Assembly (NCBI RefSeq): GCF_030546805.1
Contig: NZ_JAUOPC010000009.1
Coordinates: 1 to 64,000, forward strand
Origin: Cyclobacterium sp. 1_MG-2023
GTDB lineage: Bacteria > Bacteroidota > Bacteroidia > Cytophagales > Cyclobacteriaceae
DNA: 64,000 nucleotides
Direction: 5' to 3'
Position 1 is the stretch's first letter, and each line of letters opens with the position of its first letter. Shown piece after piece: positions 7,659 through 16,492 of the stretch. Below the pieces are notes generated by a model, which was not told where the DNA came from, did not search any database, and worked only from the letters and a program-made list of their open reading frames with translations. The translations under genes and the position numbers were made by a program.

Positions 7659-8129
7659 ATGAATGTAATAGAAACCTCTTCAGGGAAAAGTCATACAGTT
7701 GAGATAGATCCCGTAGAAGATGGTGACTATAAAACGCTTAGGAAGAGTCGATTTTTCTTTGACTGGAAACAAGAAAAAGCCCATGAAGTATATAAGTTAC
7801 AGCTATCAGGAACAAGTGAAATTTTAGGGTTAATATCCTTAGAAAATATCCCAGAAGAGTGGCGAGTGCACATTAGACTTTTAACAGTTTCAAAAGGTAA
7901 TAGAGGAAAAGAAAAACAGTTTGACAGAATAGCTGGAAACTTAATCGCGTACGCAGCTAAAATCGCAATTAAGGAATATGCTGAATATGCCTGCGTATCT
8001 TTAAGGCCAAAAAGTCATATTGCCCAACATTATATTGACAAATACAATATGAAATTAACGGGTATGACTTTGAGTATAGAAGTGCCTGAAATTTTGGATT
8101 TAATTAATCATTATGACCATGAAAAGTAA
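7659..8129 (+). CDS. GNAT-like acetyltransferase, possible toxin of an HTH-paired system
   Basis: A 156-residue protein with a GNAT-like layout: beta-strands with LQLSGTSEILGLISLE, a central IRLLTVSKGNRGKEKQFDRIAGNLIAYAA segment in the place of the acetyl-CoA loop and helix, and a C-terminal ISHYIDKY-like stretch (AQHYIDKYNMKLTG) as in GNAT folds. The loop is not a textbook RxxGxG, so catalytic activity is uncertain. It overlaps the next gene, an HTH protein, by 17 bases. The order enzyme then HTH resembles HigBA-type modules. Function is inferred. Confidence 0.55.
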   Translation: MNVIETSSGKSHTVEIDPVEDGDYKTLRKSRFFFDWKQEKAHEVYKLQLSGTSEILGLISLENIPEEWRVHIRLLTVSKGNRGKEKQFDRIAGNLIAYAAKIAIKEYAEYACVSLRPKSHIAQHYIDKYNMKLTGMTLSIEVPEILDLINHYDHEK

Positions 8130-8652
8130 AACTAATAAGGATCATATTGCAGATGCTGAATATGGATTAGATTCAAGGTACAATTCAAAGAAAGAGCGAG
8201 CATCAGAAGCTGCATCATTAATGGAAGCACGATTAATGAGAATGAAGAATTTGTCTAAAGAGCATATTATTCGAGCAAAACTCATGCAGCTGAAATTAAA
8301 AATGGAGGCATATATTGAGCAACCAATGTATGATGATCAAAATCACTTTGCTGATTTCCTAAAAGTATATGTAGATACCATTTATTCAACAAGAAATCAC
8401 TTTGCTCAGGATATTAATATTACACCAATAAGACTTAGTCAAGTAATTAACAACCACAGAGATCCTAAAGATGAATTTATAATGAAGCTGATGATTCATT
8501 CTGAGAAGGTATTTGAAAATATTTGTAGTTTTCATAAGGAAATTTGGTACGAAGTATATTTTCATGAGAAATTATGTGACACCATGTCAAGACAAGAAGA
8601 ATGGAGACCAAAGCTTGAAAAGGATGTTAAGCTTAGTACAGTCATAGATTAG
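8113..8652 (+). CDS. HTH (XRE/HigA-like) protein, possible antitoxin
   Basis: A 179-residue protein. The start may be ATG 8113 or ATG 8119. The N-terminal third is charged and helical (SEAASLMEARLMRMKNLSKEHIIRAKLMQLK). A helix-turn-helix like that of HigA/XRE proteins follows: FAQDINITPIRLSQVINN, then PKDEFIMKLMIHSE. It overlaps the preceding acetyltransferase-like gene, so the two are made together. I infer a DNA-binding antitoxin-like partner that may act on the dyad at 7597-7632. The two-gene unit is flanked by repeats, like the other two toxin-antitoxin pairs here. Confidence 0.6.
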   Translation: MTMKSKTNKDHIADAEYGLDSRYNSKKERASEAASLMEARLMRMKNLSKEHIIRAKLMQLKLKMEAYIEQPMYDDQNHFADFLKVYVDTIYSTRNHFAQDINITPIRLSQVINNHRDPKDEFIMKLMIHSEKVFENICSFHKEIWYEVYFHEKLCDTMSRQEEWRPKLEKDVKLSTVID

Positions 8653-8726
8653 AAAATTATTCATGAATATGAACCGGCATATGAAGTGAAGATTGAGAAT
8701 TTTTTTGTTGGGAGAGGAGTAATGAA

Positions 8727-9012
8727 TAAAAACGGAGCATATTGACCCCCTACAATAAAATAGTTTGCAGCCATCTGCCCTTTGGCAAAGTTCTATTCAA
8801 TATTAAACCTTTTGTTAGCTAGATTTTGGCTAAAGCCGGATGCCGTATAACCGTCTTTAAAAATGGGCTAAAGCCCATTCCTATTGAGAGGGTAATTTAA
8901 GGAACTAAGGTTCTGTCCTGATTTATTACAAGAATAATATTCCGTATCTGTCAGTGGATGATAGTTTGCATCTTATTATTATCTTTATAGGTATTAACAA
9001 AGTAGGGGATCG
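8727..9012 (+). repeat. Composite intergenic repeat before the DUF4132 unit
   Basis: Module D (ACGGAGCATATTGACCCCCT from 8731 to TTTTGTTAGC about 8818) is followed by GGCTAAAGCC and GGGCTAAAGCCC. A deletion then removes the GAAGCC and CCACGGGT hairpins, so the block joins directly to the AT-rich end module (8970-9012, TATCTTTATAGGTATT). It ends about 70 bases before the next start codon. Nothing else is seen in 8653-9082. Confidence 0.75.
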
Positions 9013-9082
9013 GGACAGTTTAATGAAAGTAGTGTGCTATCCTAAAATCGGTTAGATTAGTTTAAAATTTTAAATAAATAAA

Positions 9083-9466
9083 ATGAATACTTTAAAAGTC
9101 ACAGATGAAAGTGCGGCTGGTCATATTTTGCATGAAATATCCTTTCAATTTGAATCGGAATATATAACTGTGTTAGAGCTTATAGAAGCCCGAATAAATT
9201 CGGAGATACAGCGATATGAGCAAGATGTAAATAATTATCAGAAAGGCCTTGTTTTGCCACATGACATGGAAAAACGTTTAAACAGGAAAAAAGTCATTAA
9301 ATTGGATCGGGAAAAACAGCTATATGTTGCACTCGAAGCTTTTAGAAATAATGGGTTTTTCATATTGGTAGATGACGAACAAGTAGATAGTCTGGAACAG
9401 AGATTTCTAGTTGACGAGTCAACTCATGTTTCATTTATTAAATTAACTCCTATGGTTGGAGGGTAA
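9083..9466 (+). CDS. Conserved small protein paired with a DUF4132 protein
   Basis: A 127-residue soluble protein of no known function, helical in the middle (ELIEARINSEIQRYEQDV, then KKVIKLDREKQLYVALEAF) and ending SFIKLTPMVGG. I recall Bacteroidota proteins of this type next to DUF4132 genes, but I know of no assigned activity. No signal peptide or membrane segment. The next gene begins 15 bases after its stop, which argues for a two-gene operon and possibly a complex. The start ATG follows an A-rich leader typical of this phylum. Confidence 0.6.
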   Translation: MNTLKVTDESAAGHILHEISFQFESEYITVLELIEARINSEIQRYEQDVNNYQKGLVLPHDMEKRLNRKKVIKLDREKQLYVALEAFRNNGFFILVDDEQVDSLEQRFLVDESTHVSFIKLTPMVGG

Positions 9467-9481
9467 TAAAAATAGAATTAG

Positions 9482-12070
9482 ATGTTCAATTTTTTTAAAA
9501 GAATTATAAAATCACAAAATGATGATAATGAGCTTAAAAAGCTCATTTCCGCTATTCATAATAAAGTTAATTATGTTTATAGTGCCAATGATTTATCAAG
9601 AATTGAAGAATATGAAAATTTAAAAAAATTATCAGAAGAGGAACAAAAAGTTCTTATTAATAAACTCACAGATATCATCTGTTGTTTTTCTATAAAATTT
9701 ACTGAATCTAAGGGTAGGAATTCATTTAACAGTGATGATATAAACTATTTTGGCAGGCCTATTGCATTTGCTATACAAAGCGGCTTACTGCGTAGAAAAT
9801 TAAATTATAATGAACATGAGTGGATTGAACTATTGAGAAGCTTTAAAGAAAGTTCAGATAAAATATCAAGGAATAATAATGGCTATTTTCATGATTTTCC
9901 CATTAATCATGCGATAAAACAAATTGAATATTATTTAAAGAATAATGAGCGATCCAAGACCCTTACTTCGTTTATAAATGAAGCATTGGAATGGGAAGAG
10001 TTTAAAAATACCTCAAATAAACAATATTTTGGTAGTGATATGGGAAAGGCCACTAAAAAATTAAGAGCCTTGTTGGTAAAGGAAGGAAATATTCCAGTAT
10101 TTAGTTTAAAAACCAATGATATCGGAAATGAAGTAAATGAAATTATTAATTCTGTCAAAGAAAATAGAGATGCAATTGATCAAATCTTCTATTTAGCCTC
10201 GAATGTTACCAGTTCTAAACCCTCAAAGAAATTTAGTCAAGAAGTAGCCAAACTTCAAGACAAAATAGGCCTAGAGTCATTCAAAAAAATAGCACACAGA
10301 GTGCTAGAAACTCCATTAAATCATAATCCCTTTAACGAAAGTACCACACATGAATACAATGGTCAGGTTTATAATTATGTTGAGACCGTTTTCTTGTGTA
10401 ATCCCAGCCAACAATTTATTAAGGGGATGGTTTGGACAGTAGAACGGTTCTCTGATAAGGAAACCATACGAATACTCAGTAAACTATGTGAAAAGACGTA
10501 CTTAAAAATCCCAGGAAAAGGGCCAGCCGCGGCATCCATTGGAAATGCATGTGTTTACGTTTTAGGAAATATGAGAGGTAAAGATGGATTAGGAGCTTTG
10601 TCTCGGCTTAAACTTAAAATTCGACAAAACAATGTAAAAAAGACGATTGACAATCATTTAACAGAAGGGGCCAAGAAATATAATGTTTCGGTTGAGGAAT
10701 TAAAGGAGATGGCTGTGCCCGATTTTAATCTTGTAAAAGGGGAAAAAATAATTCAGTTTGATGGCTATTCACTAAAGATATTTATTGAAGGAAGGAAAGT
10801 AAGCCAACAGTGGCTCAAGCCGGATGGTCTACCAATTAAAAGTGTGCCCAGTTTAGTTAAAAAGAGTACTGCTTTATCTAAAAAACTTAGTGATATCCGA
10901 AAGGAAATTAAAGAAATTCAGAAGGTATACAGTGCACAGAAACAAAGAATAGACAATCAATTTATTTTAGATAGGACCTGGGATTTTGTATCATTTGAGA
11001 AGTATTATTTAGAGCATGGCTTAGTTGCTCCAATAGCCGAAAAGTTAATATGGATTTTTACAAAAGGAAATATGGTTGCCGATGCCATAACCCTTAATGG
11101 TAAATGGTATTCTAAAGAGCATAAATCAATAAATTGGATTGATGAAGAAACAACTGTAAAACTCTGGCATCCGGTATATTCTGATGAAGAAACCATTATT
11201 GCCTGGCGGGAAAAAATGATGGAACTGGAATGGAAACAGCCAATAAAACAAGCATTCAGAGAAATTTATATACTTACAGATGCAGAAGTGAATACACGTA
11301 CCTATTCCAATAGAATGGCAGCTCATATTTTAAAGCAACATCAATTTAGTTCCTTGGCTAATCTGAGAGGGTGGAAATATTCACTATTAGGTGCTTTTGA
11401 TGATGGCAGAGATAATGAAATATGCGAAAAGTATTTACCAGAATTTAAGATAAAAGCCCAGTTTTGGATTGATGAATTAAGTCAAGACGAGAGTTGGAAT
11501 GATACGGGTATTTGGCTCTATATATCATCTGACCAAATAAAATTTACTAAAGAAAACGGTGAGGTAATGGAGTTGGTTGATGTCCCAAAAATCATTTTCA
11601 CGGAAATAATGCGTGATGTAGATATGTTTGTAGGAGTAGGTAGTGTAGGGAATGATCCACAATGGATGGATAATAACGGAGAAAGACAAACAAACCGGGA
11701 CTACTGGACATCATACTCTTTCGGAGACTTAACGGAAATTGCAAAAACTAGAAAAGCTATTTTGGAAAGATTGCTTCCTGGCCTAAAAAAAATAAGGGAT
11801 AAAGCGGAAATTGATGGCAAATTCTTGATGATTAAAGGTCAACTTAGAACTTATAAAATCCATATTGGTAGTGGTAATATTTTAATGGAGCCAAATGATC
11901 AATATTTATGTATTGTCCCATCACGATCTGCAGAAAATTCTACTGATAAAGTTTTTATTCCATTTGAAGGTGATAGAGGCTTATCTATTGTATTAAGTAA
12001 GGCGCTTTTATTAGCAGAGGATAATAAAATAACGGATTCTACAATAATGAGCCAGATAAATCGATCATAG
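9482..12070 (+). CDS. Large DUF4132-domain protein (YehI/MolR-like)
   Basis: An 862-residue cytoplasmic protein. The DUF4132 domain lies at about residues 550-760 and shows its marks: PIKQAFREIYILTDAE, then YSNRMAAHILKQHQF and LRGWKYSLLGAFDDGR. The N-terminal 500 residues are helical and repeat-like, with no family I can name. The family includes E. coli YehI and MolR, whose biochemical role is unclear. It follows the small protein at 9083 by 15 bases. With repeats on both sides the pair behaves as one cassette. At nearly 2.6 kb it is the largest cargo of the array. Confidence 0.75.
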   Translation: MFNFFKRIIKSQNDDNELKKLISAIHNKVNYVYSANDLSRIEEYENLKKLSEEEQKVLINKLTDIICCFSIKFTESKGRNSFNSDDINYFGRPIAFAIQSGLLRRKLNYNEHEWIELLRSFKESSDKISRNNNGYFHDFPINHAIKQIEYYLKNNERSKTLTSFINEALEWEEFKNTSNKQYFGSDMGKATKKLRALLVKEGNIPVFSLKTNDIGNEVNEIINSVKENRDAIDQIFYLASNVTSSKPSKKFSQEVAKLQDKIGLESFKKIAHRVLETPLNHNPFNESTTHEYNGQVYNYVETVFLCNPSQQFIKGMVWTVERFSDKETIRILSKLCEKTYLKIPGKGPAAASIGNACVYVLGNMRGKDGLGALSRLKLKIRQNNVKKTIDNHLTEGAKKYNVSVEELKEMAVPDFNLVKGEKIIQFDGYSLKIFIEGRKVSQQWLKPDGLPIKSVPSLVKKSTALSKKLSDIRKEIKEIQKVYSAQKQRIDNQFILDRTWDFVSFEKYYLEHGLVAPIAEKLIWIFTKGNMVADAITLNGKWYSKEHKSINWIDEETTVKLWHPVYSDEETIIAWREKMMELEWKQPIKQAFREIYILTDAEVNTRTYSNRMAAHILKQHQFSSLANLRGWKYSLLGAFDDGRDNEICEKYLPEFKIKAQFWIDELSQDESWNDTGIWLYISSDQIKFTKENGEVMELVDVPKIIFTEIMRDVDMFVGVGSVGNDPQWMDNNGERQTNRDYWTSYSFGDLTEIAKTRKAILERLLPGLKKIRDKAEIDGKFLMIKGQLRTYKIHIGSGNILMEPNDQYLCIVPSRSAENSTDKVFIPFEGDRGLSIVLSKALLLAEDNKITDSTIMSQINRS

Positions 12071-12093
12071 GATCAAATTACACGAATATTGAA

Positions 12094-12470
12094 ATTACCA
12101 AGAATTCTGACGGCTGGAATCCTTCGGCACCCTTCGACTCCGCTCAGGGACCACAGGCTCAGGGGCCAGATCGTTGCCTTGGGGTTTAGGGTTAGAATGG
12201 GGAATGGTTTTCTTTTTCAGTAAATCGGAGCATATTGCCCCCCTAAAATAAAATAATTTGCAGCCATCTTCCCTTTGGTATAGTTCAATTTCCTATTAAT
12301 ACTTTTGTTAGCTAAATTTTGGCTAAAGCCGGATGCTGTATTACCTGCTATAATAATGAGCTAAAGCCCATTCCTATTGAGTAGCTATTTTTTGGAATCT
12401 GGCTTAGTTTTAAGTCTTGAAGCCTGAGAGGCTTCAATGATAATAGCCACGGGTGGCAACCTTTTGACAG
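12094..12470 (+). repeat. Composite intergenic repeat after the DUF4132 gene
   Basis: Opens with ACCAAGAATTCTGACGGCTG, a variant of the 21-base start seen at 1890 and 4680. It continues with the CCCTTCGACTCCGCTCAGGG hairpin, module D (ATCGGAGCATATTGCCCCCC from 12224), GGCTAAAGCC and the GAAGCC/GGCTTC hairpin. Its CCACGGGT hairpin is decayed. The order matches 4678-4994. Confidence 0.75.
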
Positions 12471-12529
12471 GCAAAGATTTGAGTTTAAGCATCAGGTTAT
12501 AGGCCTTGCGTATGGGTTTTATCTTAAGC

Positions 12530-12625
12530 AACGGAGCATATTGACCCCCTAAAAAAAAGGTTTATTGCTCGTTTCTCTTTGGTATAACCCAAATCAATTT
12601 TTTTGTTCGCTTGATTTTGGATTTT
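12530..12625 (+). repeat. Second, partial module D copy
   Basis: AACGGAGCATATTGACCCCC at 12530-12549 begins another module D that is weaker after 12560 (CTCTTTGGTATAACCC, TTTTTTTGTTCGCTTGATTTTGG). Two module D copies therefore sit in tandem here, about 300 bases apart. The remainder up to 12738 is an AT-rich leader for the next gene. Confidence 0.65.
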
Positions 12626-12738
12626 AATCTTGGATCCATAAAAAATAAAATCAGTTGAATCCAATCGTCTTCTTTTTTACGTAGGTAGGTTTTCAAAGGT
12701 GATAAATACGCACTATTCTTTAACTAAAAAAAAATAAG

Positions 12739-13740
12739 ATGAAAAATTCTAACCTATTTAAAGCTTTACTTAGCTTTTCTTTGCTCGCTTTTGTTTCATG
12801 TGAAGATGATGAAATGATGGATATTGATAAGCAGGGGGCTACCTTGTTTGTAACCAGCAATTCCAGTGGCGATATCAATACCTATGAGTTTGAAGAAGAT
12901 GGAAGGGTGGAAATGAATATGCTTACTACGCTTTCTGCAGGAAATGAGGGCATTCATTACGATGAGGGTAATGATGACCTTATTGTGGCTTCTAGGAGTG
13001 CACTTCAAGTAAATGTATATGCTGATGTTTCCAGTGTTTTGATGAATCCCTCACTAGCTTTAAACTTGGGAGGTTCCAGTGCTGCAGATCTAATGAATCC
13101 AAGGGCCATGGCGGTAAACGGAAATACTGTGGTAATTGCTGACAATCAGCAAAATCAGTTTTTCGTCTATACAAAATCCGGCAGCAACTTGATGTTAAAG
13201 AATACTTTTGATATTGATTTTGCTGTCTGGGGAATTGAATTTATTGGTGACGACCTATTTGCAGTAGTAGATAAAACTGCTGACCTGGCAGTATTTACTA
13301 ATTTTTCCTCAAACACTACCGATGGCATGCTTCAAGCCTCAAAAAGAGTTACTATTGAAGGAATTGTTCGTACGCATGGGCTGGCCTATGATGCGATGAA
13401 GGACATGATGGTGATGACGGATATCGGTGATGCTGCAAATACAGAAGATGATGGAGGATTTCATCTAATTGAAGATTTCAGCAACACCTTCAACAATACC
13501 TCGGATGGAGGAACTATCGGGATGTCTGCACAGACCAGAGTGGCAGGTGCTGCCACCATGATGGGTAACCCCATTGATGTGGCTTATGATACCAATTCCG
13601 GCACGGTTTATATTGCAGAGATTGGAAATGGTGGAGGTCGTGTGCTTGCTTTTTCTGATTATGGAAACGGAGGAAATGTATCTCCTTCATGGAATGTAGC
13701 CCTTAGTGGAGCCAGCTCTTTGTATTTGGCTACTGATTAA
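12739..13740 (+). CDS. Lipoprotein with beta-propeller-like repeats
   Basis: A 333-residue envelope lipoprotein (signal ending LLAFVSC, followed by the acidic stretch EDDEMMD). The mature part has repeated segments such as ATLFVTSNSSGDINTYEF, NTVVIADNQQNQFFVY, DDLFAVVDKTADLAVF and GTVYIAEIGNGGGRVLAF, the pattern of NHL/YVTN-like propeller blades. No catalytic motif is visible. Likely roles are ligand binding or protein contact at the outer membrane; I do not assign a substrate. It is monocistronic with its own terminator. Confidence 0.7.
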   Translation: MKNSNLFKALLSFSLLAFVSCEDDEMMDIDKQGATLFVTSNSSGDINTYEFEEDGRVEMNMLTTLSAGNEGIHYDEGNDDLIVASRSALQVNVYADVSSVLMNPSLALNLGGSSAADLMNPRAMAVNGNTVVIADNQQNQFFVYTKSGSNLMLKNTFDIDFAVWGIEFIGDDLFAVVDKTADLAVFTNFSSNTTDGMLQASKRVTIEGIVRTHGLAYDAMKDMMVMTDIGDAANTEDDGGFHLIEDFSNTFNNTSDGGTIGMSAQTRVAGAATMMGNPIDVAYDTNSGTVYIAEIGNGGGRVLAFSDYGNGGNVSPSWNVALSGASSLYLATD

Positions 13741-13850
13741 TTTGGCGATAAATGCGAATGTTTATGGGTTGTTCTAAGCAGGCCATTCAGGCATTAGTAG
13801 CGATGAAAATTATGCTTTGTCCTAAGTAGGGCTTGTGAGGACTTTAAGGA

Positions 13851-13886
13851 AAAGAAGGACATTTTTAAATGTCCTTCTTTTTTTTG
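13851..13886 (+). terminator. Rho-independent terminator
   Basis: A perfect 14-bp stem AAAGAAGGACATTT (13851-13864) / AAATGTCCTTCTTT (13867-13880) followed by a T-run. It closes the lipoprotein gene at 12739-13740. Confidence 0.85.
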
Positions 13887-14120
13887 GAGCATATGGAATC
13901 CTAAAAATAGAAGGGTATTTTGCACCCTTTCCTATGGTAAATTTGATCTTTTTGCCTCTTAGATTTAGGCTAAAGCCCATTCCTATTGAGCAGGTATTTT
14001 TTAAATAGGGCATAGATGTTTTTCAAGATGCCTTAGATCTTCATTACCATAAAGCACAGGTGGCTAATCGTGGATAGGACAGCATCCATCAAATTCTTAT
14101 TACCTTTATAGGAGCCTATT
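13884..14120 (+). repeat. Decayed composite intergenic repeat
   Basis: Diverged module D (TTGGAGCATATGGAATCCTA), then GGCTAAAGCCCATTCCTATTGAG, a worn hairpin region (CACAGGTGGCTAATCGTGGAT) and a shortened end module (TTCTTATTACCTTTATAGG). It is the last full-length copy, and the most degenerate, before the repeats thin out to the right. Confidence 0.6.
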
Positions 14121-14151
14121 TACTGAGTCAGTAATAAATACCCAATTAAAT

Positions 14152-14727
14152 TTGAAAGCGCTCTTAAATTTTCTTAACACAATTTCTCCAATTCAAGAAA
14201 ACACTTGGAGTGAAGTGAAAAACCTTTTCACAGTATATTCATTAAAAAAAGGTGAGTTTTTTTTAAAAGAGGGTGAAGTAGCTACAAACTTTGGCTTTTT
14301 GAAGCAAGGTGTTGTTAGAGCCTTCTATCGTAATGATGATGGGGTAGAGTATAACAAACATTTCTTCACAGATAACAATATGATTGGTGGCTATTCTTCT
14401 CTGGTTACTCAACTTCCCAATACCATAAACCAGCAAGCCCTAACAGATTGTGTTATACTAATAGGGAACTATAAAAAATTAATTGATTTATTAGACCACC
14501 ATCAAGACTTAGAAAGACTTTTGAGGAAAATTGCTGAACGCTACTTTGTTGATAAAGAAAAGCGGGAAGTAGAAATTGTTTTATTAGAAGCCAACAAGCG
14601 ATATGCTATTTTTCAAAATGAATACCCCGACTTAGAACAAGTAATCCCCCAGTACCATATTGCTTCTTACCTTGGCATTACACCTACACAATTAAGTCGA
14701 ATTAGAGCAAAAAAAAACAAGGGCTAG
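14152..14727 (+). CDS. Crp/Fnr-family transcriptional regulator
   Basis: A 191-residue regulator. The N-terminal two-thirds is a cyclic-nucleotide-binding-type beta-roll (LKKGEFFLKEGEVATNFGFLKQGVVRAFY). The C-terminus has a short HTH (IPQYHIASYLGITPTQLSRIRAK) as in Bacteroidota Crp/Fnr proteins. The start is TTG at 14152; no suitable ATG exists nearby. It precedes a RidA-DJ-1 operon on the same strand and may control it, which is inference. No Cys cluster for an Fnr-type Fe-S centre is seen; the effector is unknown. Confidence 0.85.
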   Translation: MKALLNFLNTISPIQENTWSEVKNLFTVYSLKKGEFFLKEGEVATNFGFLKQGVVRAFYRNDDGVEYNKHFFTDNNMIGGYSSLVTQLPNTINQQALTDCVILIGNYKKLIDLLDHHQDLERLLRKIAERYFVDKEKREVEIVLLEANKRYAIFQNEYPDLEQVIPQYHIASYLGITPTQLSRIRAKKNKG

Positions 14728-14873
14728 TTTTCTTTACATATGTAAATGAATGCTAACCTTAAGGGTATTTCCTTTGTGTCATAAAATAAGCACAGGGATA
14801 ATAATTCCGTTTGCAATAATGTCAGTTTAAGTGTACGGAATCTTAAAGTCTTAATGCTAAAAAAAAAGATAGT

Positions 14874-15287
14874 ATGACTCAAGAAAATAACAGGTTTATC
14901 AACCCAAAAAAATTATTTAATCCTAAGTACAACGGTTTTTCTCATATTGTTAAAGTTCCAGAAGGGAAAGAAATGTATTTTTTCTCAGGTCAATGGGCTT
15001 CAAATTTAGAGGGTAAATTGTTTTCAGAGAATTTTGAAGACCAGGTTAAACAGACTGTTTTGAATGTCAAAACTGCACTAGAATCAGTAGGCTTGTCAAT
15101 AGATGATGTGGTTAAACAGACTGTTTATATTGTAGATTTTACAATTCAGAAAAAGCAAATGCTTATTGATGTAGGATCTAAAGAGTGGAGAGTTAAAAGT
15201 TTTCCTGCAAGTACAATTGTTCCTTTACCCTTATTGGCAACGGCTCCAAATTGCCAAATTGAAATAGAAATTATTGCTGCGAAATAG
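14874..15287 (+). CDS. RidA/YjgF-family protein
   Basis: A 137-residue RidA-fold protein (YFFSGQWASN, VLNVKTALESVGLSIDDVVKQTVYIVDF, then FPASTIVPLPLLATAPNCQIEIEIIAA). RidA enzymes hydrolyse reactive enamine/imine intermediates. The position of the usual catalytic Arg is occupied by a Ser/Thr (FPASTIVPL instead of P(V)RT/RxxV), so it may be a non-deaminating family member. No signal peptide; cytoplasmic. It is followed after 6 bases by a DJ-1/PfpI gene, forming an operon. Confidence 0.82.
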   Translation: MTQENNRFINPKKLFNPKYNGFSHIVKVPEGKEMYFFSGQWASNLEGKLFSENFEDQVKQTVLNVKTALESVGLSIDDVVKQTVYIVDFTIQKKQMLIDVGSKEWRVKSFPASTIVPLPLLATAPNCQIEIEIIAAK

Positions 15288-15293
15288 GCTATA

Positions 15294-16091
15294 ATGAAAA
15301 ATCTAACTTTAACAATAATGGTTGCAATGATTACTAACCTAACGCTTACGGCCCAAAACAAAAAAGTTCTTTTTGTTTTGAGTGCTGCAGACACTTTGGC
15401 GCTGGATAATGGACGAAAACTACGGCAAACCGGAGTTTTTTTAAATGAATTTTATTTGGCCTACAAATCTGTTACGGAGAATGGATATTTGGTTGAATTT
15501 GCTTCACCAAATGGTGTTGTCGCCACAATTGATGAAGAAAGTATTAACGATAAATATTGGGAAAATTCATTAGAAATTAGGAATGAAGCAGTAGCATTCA
15601 TTAAAAATGATAATTCCTACCACAGCCCGATTACACTTGAAAATGCGCTTGAAAATAAAGATAATTATATAGGCTTAATTATTCCGGGTGGCCAAGGTTT
15701 AATGATTGATTTATTGGAAGATAATAATATTCCGATACTATTAAAGCACTTTGCTGTCGAGAAAAAGCCAACTGGACTTATTTGCCATGCCCCAAGCCTT
15801 ATTTTGACAATTCCAGTTGAAGAAAACCCATACATTGGATTTAAAGTCAATGCTGTTTCACCTTTTGAAGAATTTGTCATTGAAAAATTTATAATGAAAG
15901 GGAAACCTAAAAATAGAAGAATAGCCAAGCAACTAAAGAGAGTAGGACTTAATTATAAAAGTGGTTGGCCAAAGGCTAACTATGCAATCAAGGATCGAAA
16001 TTTAATTACAAGTCAGAATCCATTTTCAAGTAGTACTTTTAACACCCTTTATTTAGAGGCTTTAGCAGGATATATAGAAACGATAAAATAA
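15294..16091 (+). CDS. Secreted DJ-1/PfpI-family protein (Hsp31-like)
   Basis: A 265-residue protein with a Sec signal peptide ending TLTAQ, then a DJ-1/PfpI flavodoxin-like domain. The family's Glu is in LNEFYLAY, GGQG is in LIIPGGQGLM, and the nucleophile elbow is GLICHAPSL, with Cys followed by His. Hsp31-type members act as glyoxalases or chaperones. Export to the periplasm is unusual for this family but not unknown in Bacteroidota. It is in an operon with the RidA gene 6 bases upstream, which suggests carbonyl or reactive-metabolite stress. Confidence 0.8.
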   Translation: MKNLTLTIMVAMITNLTLTAQNKKVLFVLSAADTLALDNGRKLRQTGVFLNEFYLAYKSVTENGYLVEFASPNGVVATIDEESINDKYWENSLEIRNEAVAFIKNDNSYHSPITLENALENKDNYIGLIIPGGQGLMIDLLEDNNIPILLKHFAVEKKPTGLICHAPSLILTIPVEENPYIGFKVNAVSPFEEFVIEKFIMKGKPKNRRIAKQLKRVGLNYKSGWPKANYAIKDRNLITSQNPFSSSTFNTLYLEALAGYIETIK

Positions 16092-16492
16092 ACAGCTAAA
16101 AAGCCACTACACAATAGCTGAACATACTTCTATTTTGAAATAGCGCATCCTCCTTCGATAAGCTATTTTAAATGGAAGTTACAAACCTGCAAAAGGATAC
16201 CTTAATAACCAGTCGATAGTTTATACATTTAGAGGCATAGGCTGTTATAAAATCTAACCATCCTACAAAGGAGACTGCCAACCTGGTTAGCGAAACTTTA
16301 TTAATTTGTTACCAATGTGGACTTAAAACAATTGAGCCCAAAAATTACTATCTTAGACGGGAATGCAAAGTAATTTTCACAAGCACTAACAAATGATGTT
16401 AGCTCAAAATGCTTAAGGGCCGGAATCTTCAAACCCTCGAGAAATGATTAAATTCCATACATTACAAGTAATGAAATTGAATTCGATAGTCA
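16092..16492. other. Intergenic stretch with one inverted repeat
   Basis: 400 bases with no gene that I can support. A 9-bp inverted repeat AAAATTACT (16341-16349) / AGTAATTTT (16369-16377) is present. A weak trace of the repeat family (GTTAGCTCAAAATGCTTAAGGGCCGGAATC near 16399) may be a relic. Confidence 0.4.

Noticed and set aside
1-14120. Repeats as a CRISPR array
   Set aside because: Copies are long, irregularly spaced and modular; no 25-40 base repeats with constant spacers and no cas genes.
1-14120. Repeats as integron attC sites
   Set aside because: No GTTRRRY/RYYYAAC core pair bounding the hairpins and no integrase in the window; only the general layout is similar.
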